From the NCBI GenBank assembly GCA_016218545.1, contig JACRDQ010000039.1, positions 115,387 through 179,386 of the forward strand: a stretch of 64,000 nucleotides of DNA, read 5' to 3'. The stretch comes from Elusimicrobiota bacterium. GTDB taxonomy: Bacteria; Elusimicrobiota; Elusimicrobia; UBA1565; UBA9628. The position numbers and the translations under genes are program-made. This document shows, one piece after another, positions 33,347 through 41,743 of this stretch; the first letter of the stretch is position 1, and the number at the start of each line of letters is the position of its first letter. Under the pieces are notes generated by a model. That model made no database searches and was not told where the DNA came from. It was given only the letters and a program-made list of their open reading frames with translations.

Positions 33347-36300
33347 TCGGACGCAGTACGGATGGTCCTTGGGGCAGGTCTCGCCCCCGGGCGTCAGCTT
33401 GGTCTTCGGGTTGTCGAGCGGGCCGGTCGCGTGCACGGTCGCGCCGAGCAGGCCGCCCTTCCCTCCTCCGACCCAGACGTCCACGGTCTTGGCCGCCAGG
33501 TCGATGGTCCCCTGGATGGCGGCCCCGGTCTTGTTGCTGCACACGAAGCCCTTGGGGTAGGCCGGGCTCGTCCCCGAGACGGTGAGCACCCCCTTCTTGA
33601 AGGTGAAGCGGGTGTCCACGAACTGGAAGTCCAGGGTGTTGATCCCGGGCAGGCCCGGCACCACTGCCGCGATGCCGTTCAAGGTGGAGACCGGCCCTGC
33701 CAGGGCCTTGAGCGACGGCTCAGAGCGCAGGAACTGGATGAGGTTGTTGACCTTGCCTCCCGAGGTCGCGCAGGAGTCCACCTTGGACTCGTTGCCCGGG
33801 ATCTTGACCGGCATGCCCACGTAGACGTCGGCCGTGCCCGAGATATCGGTGAGCTCCGGGGTGATGTCCACGAGCTCGGTCTTGAGGAAGATATCGTTGA
33901 GGTTGAGGTTCTGGTGGTCCAGCTGGCGCACGATGAGCGTGCTCTTGAGGTCGAGCTTGCCCTGCGAGACCGCGGTCGCGGTGGAGGCGGGCCCGGCCCC
34001 GGGCGCTCCTGCGGATTGCAGGGAGGCCTTCGAGGCCGCGTAGAGCCGCTTGGCCTCGAGGAAGCGCGCCAGGTCCACATAGCCGAACTCGCCTTCGAGC
34101 TCGACCTTGGGGTTGGGCGTGAGGTAGTCCTTGGCCGAGACCCAGAGCTTGAAGCGTTCCCCGCCCACGCGGCCCTCGAAGGCCTCGAGCTTCGGACCGC
34201 CGAAGCGGTAGACGCGCACCGAGTCCTCGTCCGCCTCCATCTCGCCGGAGAAGTCCGTGATGTCGAGGCCGTAGACCTTGGCGCCCACCTTCTGGAAGAC
34301 GAGGTAGCCCTTGAGCTTGTCCACGCTCATGGCCCCGAGACGCCCTTCGATGCGGCCGATCTGCCCGAAGAAGCTTCCTTTGAGGCCGAGGTCCTTGGTC
34401 GCGGGAGAGATCCCCGCCAGGGAATCCAAGGAGATCTGGACCGTGCTCACCTTCATGTAGAAATACCACTGCCGCCAGTCCGTCTTGGCCGGGTCGAGGA
34501 GGTTGAGCTTGGAGTTCTGGTCCGTCCGGAACACCGCCTTCACCTTGCTCTTGCCCACGGTCGCGCCGAAGAAACTGGGCCTGAGCACGTCCGGGGTCCC
34601 CTTGAGGTCGAACTCGAGCTCCGCGGCCGGGACGTCGAGGCCCTGGGGGGCGTTGGGCAGGGGGATGTCCGCGCTCTTGAAGGCCGGGAGCTTCACCTTG
34701 CCCGAGAGCTGGAAATCCGGCTCGAGCCTGCCCGCGAGGAGCTTCTTGGCCGTGGCCGTCAGGGTCACGCTGCTGTCTCGGGCCTTCACGGTGAGGCCGT
34801 CGATGACGGCGTCCTCGCCGGAGAGCTCCACCCGGCCGTCGATCTCCATGTCCGGGATGCGGATCTTGGGCGGCAGGCCCGCGACCGGGAAGGGGATATC
34901 TGAGGTGGTCAGGCCCAGGACCCTCATGGCGACCTTGGCCTCCACGTCGGCCGAGGGCTTGCCGGAGCTGAGCCTCGACACGGTGCCCGAGACCGTGACC
35001 TTGCCGAACCGGGACACCTTGACCTCGAAGCCGGAGAGCCGCGCCGTGTCGTCGGCCACCGAGACCTTGCCCGAGGCCTCCACCGGCGGGATGGAGATCC
35101 CGGCGGGGATGGCGGTCGAAAGGGCGATGGGCAGGTCCGCGAGCCGCGTCTCCGGGATGCGCATGGAAAGGGTCACGTCCGGCTCCGGCATCTTGGACGA
35201 GAGCTTGCTCACGGAGCCGGTCACGGCGACCTCGCCGAAGCGGGTCGCCACCTTGAATCCTTCGAGGTCGAGCCGGTCCCCTTTGAGGGCCGCCTTGCCC
35301 TCGATCTTGGCCGCCGGGACCACGAAGTCCTTGGGCACGGCCGCGGGCAGGGCCGCGGGCAGGTCGGAGGCCTTGAACTCCGGGGTGTTGAGCAGCACGC
35401 CCACGGAGGCCTCGATCTCGGGCTTGGGGCTCAGGGGCTTGCGCGCCGAGCCCGAGACCGTCACCTTGCCGAACTTGGTCACGATCTCGGTCTGAGCCAG
35501 GGAGGCCGTGTCTCCCGCCAGGGAGACCTTGCCTTGGACCTTGACCGCCGGCACCGCCAGGCCGGCCGGCGCGCCCTGGAGGTAGGGCCGGAGCTCCGGA
35601 GGCAGGTCCGAGAGCTTGAAGTCCGGGGTGTCGAGGCTGAGGTTGAGCTCGCCCTGCATCTGGGGCTTGTCCGAGAGGGCTTTGAGCATGCTCCCCTTGC
35701 CGTCGATGCGCGCGTAGGGCGGCACGCGCACGATGAGGGAGTCGATCTTAAGGTCTCCCCCCTTGAAGCTGCCGCTGTAGCGGACCATGGCCTCTGGGAC
35801 CTTGACTTTGGGCACCCCGAGGAACTGGAGCCCCTCCGTGGAGAACCCCTTGGAGACGACCTCGAGCTCTCCCTTGAAGTCCGGCGGGGGCGAGGCCTTG
35901 AGGCTGGAGAGATGCGCGTCAGCCAGGCGGATCTCGAGCATCGTAGCCCCCTTGAGCCCCACCTCCGCGCGCAGGTCCATGTCCGGTGCCGTGAGGTTGC
36001 GGACCTGTCCCGCGGCCGTGAGCGTGACCCCGGCGTACTCGAGGGAGAGCTTCTTCGACGAGGCGGACATCTTCGAGAGGTTGCCGCCCGCGTAGTCGGC
36101 GCGGCCCTTCCATGCGAGCTTGGCGTCGTAGGTCTTGCCTCCGTACTGCGCGTCCACGGCCAGGGAGAGGTCCGCCTCGAAGGGGCTCGAGAGCCCGAGG
36201 TTCCACGCGGCGGCCTGCAGACGGCTCACGCGCACCTTGGCTCCCAGGGCCTCGTCCTCGATGGAGAGCTCTCCGTCGACCACGGCCGCCTCGGAGACCT

Positions 36301-36778
36301 TCAGGTCGAAGGGCATGGCGCCGGGCGCCGACGGCGCGGCGGGTCTGGCCGGAGCCGCGGCCGGGGCGGTGGAGGCCGTCAGCAGGTCGGAGAAGTTGAA
36401 GGAGCCGTCCTTGCGGCGGAGGACCTGCACCTTGAGCCCTGAGACCTTGAGCTTGTCCACGGTCACGTTCCGCCGGAGCAGGGGCAGGAGCTTGATCTTG
36501 AGCTGGAAGGAGTCGGCGCTGATGAACCTGCCGGCCTTGAAGTCCGGCTTCTCGGAGACCTCGACGCCCTTGGCCACGAGGCCGCTGAGCAGTCCCAGGT
36601 CCACGGATCGGAGCTTGACCTCCCGGTGGAGGAACCTGCGGGACTGCGTCAGGAGGAGCTCCCGGGCCTTCTCCGGCGGCAGGTACTTGCGCAGGGCCAT
36701 GCTGAGCCCCACCGCGGCCACCACCCCAAGCACCGCCAGGCCGGCGGCGATCTTCACGAGCAATCCGATCTTCTTCAT
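33332..36778 (-). CDS. Giant AsmA-like envelope protein (1148 aa)
   Basis: An N-terminal membrane helix (LVKIAAGLAVLGVVAAVGLS), the AsmA opening LPPEKARELLLTQSRRFLHREVKL, then a very long body of repeated beta-strand modules. The module theme (LSDLPPELRPYL..GLAVPAVKVQGKVSL..FGKVTVSGSARKLS) recurs at least four times, as in bridge-like lipid-transfer proteins of the AsmA/TamB superfamily. It is predicted to be inner-membrane anchored and span the periplasm for lipid or outer-membrane traffic. The ATG at 36778 follows GGAGGACGGGTGAGG. The length is about 1.5 times the paralogue at 16770-19118. Confidence 0.88.
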   Translation of the reverse strand: MKKIGLLVKIAAGLAVLGVVAAVGLSMALRKYLPPEKARELLLTQSRRFLHREVKLRSVDLGLLSGLVAKGVEVSEKPDFKAGRFISADSFQLKIKLLPLLRRNVTVDKLKVSGLKVQVLRRKDGSFNFSDLLTASTAPAAAPARPAAPSAPGAMPFDLKVSEAAVVDGELSIEDEALGAKVRVSRLQAAAWNLGLSSPFEADLSLAVDAQYGGKTYDAKLAWKGRADYAGGNLSKMSASSKKLSLEYAGVTLTAAGQVRNLTAPDMDLRAEVGLKGATMLEIRLADAHLSSLKASPPPDFKGELEVVSKGFSTEGLQFLGVPKVKVPEAMVRYSGSFKGGDLKIDSLIVRVPPYARIDGKGSMLKALSDKPQMQGELNLSLDTPDFKLSDLPPELRPYLQGAPAGLAVPAVKVQGKVSLAGDTASLAQTEIVTKFGKVTVSGSARKPLSPKPEIEASVGVLLNTPEFKASDLPAALPAAVPKDFVVPAAKIEGKAALKGDRLDLEGFKVATRFGEVAVTGSVSKLSSKMPEPDVTLSMRIPETRLADLPIALSTAIPAGISIPPVEASGKVSVADDTARLSGFEVKVSRFGKVTVSGTVSRLSSGKPSADVEAKVAMRVLGLTTSDIPFPVAGLPPKIRIPDMEIDGRVELSGEDAVIDGLTVKARDSSVTLTATAKKLLAGRLEPDFQLSGKVKLPAFKSADIPLPNAPQGLDVPAAELEFDLKGTPDVLRPSFFGATVGKSKVKAVFRTDQNSKLNLLDPAKTDWRQWYFYMKVSTVQISLDSLAGISPATKDLGLKGSFFGQIGRIEGRLGAMSVDKLKGYLVFQKVGAKVYGLDITDFSGEMEADEDSVRVYRFGGPKLEAFEGRVGGERFKLWVSAKDYLTPNPKVELEGEFGYVDLARFLEAKRLYAASKASLQSAGAPGAGPASTATAVSQGKLDLKSTLIVRQLDHQNLNLNDIFLKTELVDITPELTDISGTADVYVGMPVKIPGNESKVDSCATSGGKVNNLIQFLRSEPSLKALAGPVSTLNGIAAVVPGLPGINTLDFQFVDTRFTFKKGVLTVSGTSPAYPKGFVCSNKTGAAIQGTIDLAAKTVDVWVGGGKGGLLGATVHATGPLDNPKTKLTPGGETCPKDHPYCVRQTGR

Positions 36779-36806
36779 GGCCTCACCCGTCCTCCGTTCG
36801 AGCACG

Positions 36807-36815
36807 ATATTATCA
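36807..36815 (-). promoter_or_regulatory. Extended -10 promoter of the giant AsmA-like gene
   Basis: On the minus strand TGATAATAT (36815-36807) is an extended -10 about 28 nt upstream of the ATG; an SD-like GGAGGA lies between. No clear -35. Confidence 0.4.
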
Positions 36816-36840
36816 TTTTCGAAGAACCGGGGCTCCGGGC

Positions 36841-36869
36841 TTGCGCCTTGAGGCCCCGTTTTCTACCAT
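36841..36869 (+). promoter_or_regulatory. Promoter of the CBS-domain gene
   Basis: TTGCGC (36841-36846), 17 nt and TACCAT (36864-36869). The -10 ends 6 nt before the ATG at 36876 with no SD. Confidence 0.45.
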
Positions 36870-36875
36870 CATAGG

Positions 36876-37283
36876 ATGAAACCAGCGACCCAGCTCATGA
36901 AGCGCCGCCTCGTCTGCGTCCTCCCGGAAGCGAGCGTCGCCGAGGCCGCGCGGGTGATGAAGAAGGGCAAGACCGGCTCCGTGCTGGTCGGCAGGCTGCC
37001 CAAGCCCGCGGGGATCTTCACCGAGCGGGACCTCGCCCGCAAGGTCGTGGCCCAGGGGCTCGACCCGAGGAAGACCCCGGTGTCGGCGGTCATGTCGCGC
37101 AAGCTCGTCACCGTGGACTCCAGCGAGCCGCTGGAGAAGGTCTTCGCCTCCTTGGCCAAGGGCCACTTCCGCCACATCCCCATCACGGAGCGAGGCGCCG
37201 TGGTGGGCATGATCTCCCTCACGGACCTCGCGGAGGTCTTCAGGGAGATGGCGGCTGAAGAGAAGTTCCTCCAGTCGTTCTAG
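36876..37283 (+). CDS. CBS-domain pair protein
   Basis: 135 residues containing only a tandem CBS (Bateman) module: VLPEASVAEAARVMKKGKTG, GIFTERDLARKVVA, VSAVMSRKLVTVDSSEPLEK and HIPITERGAVVGMISLTDLA. Such stand-alone modules bind adenine nucleotides and act as energy or ligand sensors for a partner protein that is not evident here. Its 3-prime end overlaps the convergent HD-GYP-like gene by 4 nt. Probably a leaderless transcript. Confidence 0.88.
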   Translation: MKPATQLMKRRLVCVLPEASVAEAARVMKKGKTGSVLVGRLPKPAGIFTERDLARKVVAQGLDPRKTPVSAVMSRKLVTVDSSEPLEKVFASLAKGHFRHIPITERGAVVGMISLTDLAEVFREMAAEEKFLQSF

Positions 37284-38782
37284 ATCGTGTAGCTAAGGAG
37301 GAAGTCCTTCTTCTTGTCGAGGAGGGCGCCGAGGTCCACGTCCGGAGGAGGCTGGAGCCGGCGGGCCACGCTGCACTTGAACCTCAAGCCGGACTCCTCA
37401 AGCTCCGAGGTGTCCGCCACGACCGGCTCGGGTTCGGACTGCTGGACGGGCACGCCCGGAGCCGCCTGCGGCGGAGGAGGCGGGACCCGCTCGGGCTCCT
37501 CGAAGAGATACACCTTGGGCCTGGCGGGATTGGCGGGGTTGGCGCGGACCACGACCCCGCGCCTGCCGTCGTCAAGACGCACCAGGCTGCCCACCGGATG
37601 GAAGCCTACGCATTGCACGAGGGTCTTGACCGTGGTCGCTTCGAAGCGGACCCCCCGCCGGGACATGATGGCCGTGAGGATGCGGTCCGGCCTCTGCTTC
37701 TTCCAATAATACCGGTCGCTGAGGGTCCCGAGGTCGTAGGCGTCCGCGATCTCGATGATGCGGTGGTAGGCGTCGGGGACGTACGCCGGCGGAGCCGTCT
37801 TCTCGGCCGGGACGCGCGCCCGCGGCAGGATCCCGTGGTGGTGGGCGGCCAGCAGCGCGGTGGGCAGGGAGACGTCCTCGTGCCTCGACAGGAGGAGGAA
37901 ACCCCAGTCCGTGTGCTGGCGGGCGACCAGCCGCTCCGCCGGGGAGAGCGGGGTGTGGTCCGCGGTCCACTCCGTGGGGATGGTGACGCGGCCCATGTCG
38001 TGCAAAAAGGCGGCCATCACCATGCTCGTCATCTGCCCGGAGTTGAGGCGCTGCAGGTCGCCCATCACGGCGGCGTAGATGGCCACGTTGACGCTGTGGC
38101 GCAGGTGCGGGTCGAGCCCCTTGCCGAGCAGGGGCAGCAGGAGGTAGGGCTCCGGCCCCTTGTTGCGCATGGTGGCGGTCATGTCGTCGATGAAGCGGTA
38201 GAGGGGCTTCAAGTCCGCGTCAGGGCCGGTCTTGAGGGCCTCCTGGGCCACGCGCAGGGTCTCGACGGCCTTCACGTACCAGTCGTAGAGGGTCTTGCGT
38301 CTCCCGGTCCGGCTCTTGCTGGCGATGTCGTCGACCTCGGCCTCCACGATGTGGATGGTCTGGATCCCTTTGCGCGCCAACTGCTCCGCCGGGGCGACGC
38401 TCGAGGGCTTGAGGGACTCCGCGTTGAGGATCTGGAAGAGCGTGGAGAGGTCCTCCAGCGAGACCCCCCGCATGAAGGTCAGGTACTTCACGCGGCAGCG
38501 GCTGAAGCGGTCGACCAGCATCTGGTTGCTGACCGTCTCCTCGATGGACATCGAGCCCTCGATGTAGAGCAGCTCGTCCATGAACCCGAAGCCCACGTCC
38601 TCGGCCTCTTCCAGGATGGGCGCCAGGATCTCCATGAGGCGCTTCAAGGTGCCGACGACCTCGCTGTGCGCGGGAGGGTAGAGCCGGAAGTTGTTGAGGC
38701 CGAAGTTCATGGTCCGGAGGGCCTCGATCATCTGGTTCCACCGGACGTTCTCGGCGCGGGACTTCCTGACCTTGCGCGCCAT
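37280..38782 (-). CDS. Degenerate HD-GYP-type protein
   Basis: 500 residues. An N-terminal domain (FRLYPPAHSEVVGTLKRLME..LLYIEGSM) is shared with the HEAT protein encoded just upstream. The central HD domain keeps HSVNVAIYAAVMG, FLHDMGRVTIP and HTDWGFLLL, but the GYP motif is replaced by AAHHHGILPRA. The C-terminus has a small SH3-like piece (GRRGVVVRANP) and a Pro-rich tail. Intact HD-GYP proteins hydrolyse cyclic-di-GMP; loss of GYP makes activity or specificity doubtful. ATGA overlap with the upstream gene indicates co-translation. Confidence 0.8.
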   Translation of the reverse strand: MARKVRKSRAENVRWNQMIEALRTMNFGLNNFRLYPPAHSEVVGTLKRLMEILAPILEEAEDVGFGFMDELLYIEGSMSIEETVSNQMLVDRFSRCRVKYLTFMRGVSLEDLSTLFQILNAESLKPSSVAPAEQLARKGIQTIHIVEAEVDDIASKSRTGRRKTLYDWYVKAVETLRVAQEALKTGPDADLKPLYRFIDDMTATMRNKGPEPYLLLPLLGKGLDPHLRHSVNVAIYAAVMGDLQRLNSGQMTSMVMAAFLHDMGRVTIPTEWTADHTPLSPAERLVARQHTDWGFLLLSRHEDVSLPTALLAAHHHGILPRARVPAEKTAPPAYVPDAYHRIIEIADAYDLGTLSDRYYWKKQRPDRILTAIMSRRGVRFEATTVKTLVQCVGFHPVGSLVRLDDGRRGVVVRANPANPARPKVYLFEEPERVPPPPPQAAPGVPVQQSEPEPVVADTSELEESGLRFKCSVARRLQPPPDVDLGALLDKKKDFLLSYTI

Positions 38783-40599
38783 CAGGCCCCCCCTTCCTTG
38801 CGGAGCTGCTCGAGGGCGTGCTTGGCGGCCAGGCGGAGCTCCTTGTTGACGCCGGTGAAGATCTCGTACCACGAGCGGCGGCTGGTCTCCTTGAGGAAGC
38901 GGATGACCTCGTGGCCCGGGAAGCGGCCCAGGGCGCGGACCAGGGAGACCCTGGTCTCGTAGTCGGGCACCTTCGGGTAGGCGGCAAGGAGCCGCTTCTC
39001 GATCCCCGGCGTGCGCAGGAGCGAGAGGGCGATGACGGCCTTGGGCACGTCCTCGCGGTGAGGGGTCTCGGCGACGAAGCGCGCCATGCCGTCGGCCGCC
39101 GCGGGCCCTCCGAACTTGATCAGGAACTTCATGGCCGCCTCGCGTGCCTTGGCGTGCTCGTGCATGAGCACCGGCGCGACCCGTGCGACGGACTCCGGCA
39201 GCCCGAGCTCGCTGAGGATGCCGAGGACGTTGACCACGAGGAACCAGTCCGTGTCGGAGACCGCGTTGAGGAGGTGCTCGGAGCCCATGCCCTTGGCGAC
39301 CAAGGCGAGGAAGGCGCAGAAGCGGGCCCTGAGGTCCTTGTCCGAGAGCCTCCGGAGCTCCTCAAGCAGGAAGGGCATGAGGTCCGGGCCGAGGAAGAGG
39401 CAGAGGTCCGCGGCGGCGGCGACGGCCGGGGGGTCGGCCATGGCCGGGGTCCCCAGGTGGGCCGCGAGATGCTCGGTGAAGATGGGGTTGACGAGGCGAT
39501 CCCGGAGGCGGGTCTTGAAGTCGGCGTGGAGCTTGGCCATGGACGGGTCCTTCGCCATCGCGGCCCAGCGAGGGAACTCGCGGAGCAGGACGTCCACCCG
39601 GCCCTGCACGCACAGGTCCCGCAGGACCCGGAGGTAGGTCGCCAGCGCGAACTTGGGCTGGCTGGGCGCGGCCGGGGCGTCCAGGATGCGGTGGACCTCC
39701 TCGAGCGCCCAGCCCAGGGACTCCCGGTGCTCGTGGATCCGGTGGTCGTTGGCCCGCGCGAGGTCGGCCTCGTCGTAGAGGGCCGCCCAGGAGGCCAGGA
39801 CGGGCTCGGACCAGGCCTGGACGTCGGCCTTCGAGGCCCTCCGGCCGCGGACCTTGGGCTTCCAGGCCATGCGGCCGACGAGCTCGCGGAAGCGCTCCCT
39901 GATCCTCGGGGAGTAGAGCTTCCAGGGCATGGCCTCCTCGAAGCGCTCGAGGCCGACCTCCCGATAGAGGACCCGGTCGAGCAGGCCGGTGACGGTCTCC
40001 GCCTCCTTGCCCTTGAGGTCCTCGCTCTGGTGCAGGAGCAGGGTCAGGAAGTCCGGGAGGCTCTCGGCCTTCAGGAACGCGGTCAGCTGGTCCTCGGAAA
40101 GCTGCCCGGGCGCCTGCTCCTTGGTCTCCGTCTCTCCGGTGGAGACGAAGGTCAGGATGAAGTTGAACTGGAGCCCCTCGATGCGGGCGGACTGCAGGGC
40201 CTTCTGGAGGTCGGCGAGGGTGTTCTTCTCGTCGACCTTGGAGGTGAGGATGCGGAAGAGCTCGCACATCCCGGCTTGGTTGATGCGGTTGGTGAAGAGG
40301 ATCCCGCCCACGGCCAGGGTGTGGAGCGCCGTGGCGAAGGCCGTGGTCTCCCCCCCTTCGGGGAGCGGGGTGTCCTCGAAGCGCACGGTCTTGGCCTTGA
40401 CCTCCAGGGTGAGGGTCTGCTCGCCGCCCAGGGTCTTCTGCAGGAGCGCCAGCATGCGGTCCGCGATCTGCACGATCATCGGATGGCCGGCCTTGTAGAG
40501 CACGCTCGTCTTGGCGCTCGTCATCAGCGACGCGAGGAAGGCCGCGATGGCGGTCTTCCTGCGGCCGAGCTCGACGCCCTGATCGGCGGTCTCTGACAT
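38782..40599 (-). CDS. HEAT-repeat-like protein sharing the HD-GYP neighbour's N-terminal domain
   Basis: 605 residues. The N-terminal domain (SVLYKAGHPMIVQIADRMLA, KAKTVRFEDTPLPEG, MCELFRIL) aligns by eye with residues 20-130 of the adjacent HD-GYP-like protein. The rest is all-helical with HEAT-like pairs (LVVNVLGILSELGLPESVARVAPVL, HAKAREAAMKFLIKFG, RVSLVRALGRFPGHEVI). No membrane segment. It is probably a scaffold partner of the HD protein; the function is unknown. It starts 14 nt after ompA ends, with no SD. Confidence 0.7.
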   Translation of the reverse strand: MSETADQGVELGRRKTAIAAFLASLMTSAKTSVLYKAGHPMIVQIADRMLALLQKTLGGEQTLTLEVKAKTVRFEDTPLPEGGETTAFATALHTLAVGGILFTNRINQAGMCELFRILTSKVDEKNTLADLQKALQSARIEGLQFNFILTFVSTGETETKEQAPGQLSEDQLTAFLKAESLPDFLTLLLHQSEDLKGKEAETVTGLLDRVLYREVGLERFEEAMPWKLYSPRIRERFRELVGRMAWKPKVRGRRASKADVQAWSEPVLASWAALYDEADLARANDHRIHEHRESLGWALEEVHRILDAPAAPSQPKFALATYLRVLRDLCVQGRVDVLLREFPRWAAMAKDPSMAKLHADFKTRLRDRLVNPIFTEHLAAHLGTPAMADPPAVAAAADLCLFLGPDLMPFLLEELRRLSDKDLRARFCAFLALVAKGMGSEHLLNAVSDTDWFLVVNVLGILSELGLPESVARVAPVLMHEHAKAREAAMKFLIKFGGPAAADGMARFVAETPHREDVPKAVIALSLLRTPGIEKRLLAAYPKVPDYETRVSLVRALGRFPGHEVIRFLKETSRRSWYEIFTGVNKELRLAAKHALEQLRKEGGA

Positions 40600-40613
40600 G
40601 GGACGGGCCGGCG

Positions 40614-41690
40614 CTAGTCCTTGGGCACGAGCACGATCTCGATGCGCCGGTTGAGCGCCTTGTTCTCAGGCTTGTCGTTGGGCGCCACGGGCCGGTACTG
40701 GCCGTAGCCCGTGGCCACCAGGCGGCCGGGCTCGAGCTTGGAGCTCTCCTGCAGATAGCGGGCCACGGCCGTGGCCCTCGCGGTCGAGAGCTCCCAGTTC
40801 GTGGCGAAGCGCGACTTGAGCTCGCCTCCGATGGGCACGTTGTCCGTGTGCCCCTCGATGCGGATGTCCTTGTCCTGGACGCCCTTGAGCACCTTGGCGA
40901 TGTTGTCGAGGACCTTGCGGCCGTTGGGCTTGACCGAGGACTCTCCCGAGTCGAAGAGGATCCGGTCGACCATGTTGACCGTGAGCTTGCCCTTGAGCTG
41001 GGTCAGCTGGATCTCGCCGGCCGAGATCTCCGCCTTCAGGCCCGCGGCGAGCTCCTCGAAGCTGCCCTTGGCCTTGGCGAGTTCCTCCGCCTTGGCCTTC
41101 TCGATCTCCGCCTTGTCGCGCTCCGCAGCCGAGACCTTCCCCGTCAGTTCCTGGATCTTCGCGTCCTTGATCGCGTCCGAGGCCTTGCGGTCCCCGGCCG
41201 CTGCTTCGAGCTTGCGTTGGAGGGATGCGGCCTCGGACTCCTTGGCCGCCTTGATCGCGGCCAGCTCGGTGGTCGCGTCCGAGAGCTTCCGCGCCAGGAC
41301 GTCCTTCTCCTTGCTGAGCTCGGAGACCTTCTTGGTGAGCTCGCCCTTGCTGGATTCCAGGGACTGCCTCAGGTCGCGGTTGGAGTCCTCCAAGGATGCG
41401 ACGCGCGTCTTGACCGAGGCGAGCTCCTCGCCCGTCCCCTTGACCTTGGCTTGGGCGGTCCCGAGCTCATCCTTGAGCGCCAGGGAGGCGTTGGCGTACT
41501 CGGCCTTGCCGGCTTCGAGCTGCTGGCGCAGGCCCTCGCTCTCCTTCCTGGAGGCTCCAAGCTGTTCGTCGAGACTCGCGGCCCGGGCGGCCTCTGATCT
41601 GGCCTGGGCTTCCACGGACTTGTATTTCCCGGTGGTGACGCAGCCGGAAAGGGGAAGAAGGGTCAACGCCAGCCACAGCTTCGATCTCAT
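40614..41690 (-). CDS. OmpA-family lipoprotein with long coiled coil
   Basis: 358 residues: lipobox LLPLSGC (Cys17), about 200 residues of heptad-rich coiled coil, then an OmpA-C peptidoglycan-binding domain (DRILFDSGESSVKPNGRKVL, IRIEGHTDNVPIGG, NWELSTARATAVARYL, YGQYRPVAPNDKPENKALNRRIEI) containing the NxxLSxxRA and NRRIE signatures. It ties the outer membrane to the wall across the periplasm. Start chosen by the AGGAGGT SD. It leads an operon with the HEAT and HD-GYP-like proteins, suggesting an envelope-linked signalling unit. Confidence 0.9.
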   Translation of the reverse strand: MRSKLWLALTLLPLSGCVTTGKYKSVEAQARSEAARAASLDEQLGASRKESEGLRQQLEAGKAEYANASLALKDELGTAQAKVKGTGEELASVKTRVASLEDSNRDLRQSLESSKGELTKKVSELSKEKDVLARKLSDATTELAAIKAAKESEAASLQRKLEAAAGDRKASDAIKDAKIQELTGKVSAAERDKAEIEKAKAEELAKAKGSFEELAAGLKAEISAGEIQLTQLKGKLTVNMVDRILFDSGESSVKPNGRKVLDNIAKVLKGVQDKDIRIEGHTDNVPIGGELKSRFATNWELSTARATAVARYLQESSKLEPGRLVATGYGQYRPVAPNDKPENKALNRRIEIVLVPKD

Positions 41691-41743
41691 GGACGACCTC
41701 CTATGGATATGCCGCGTCAGGATACGAAAAAGTCCCTGCCTAA

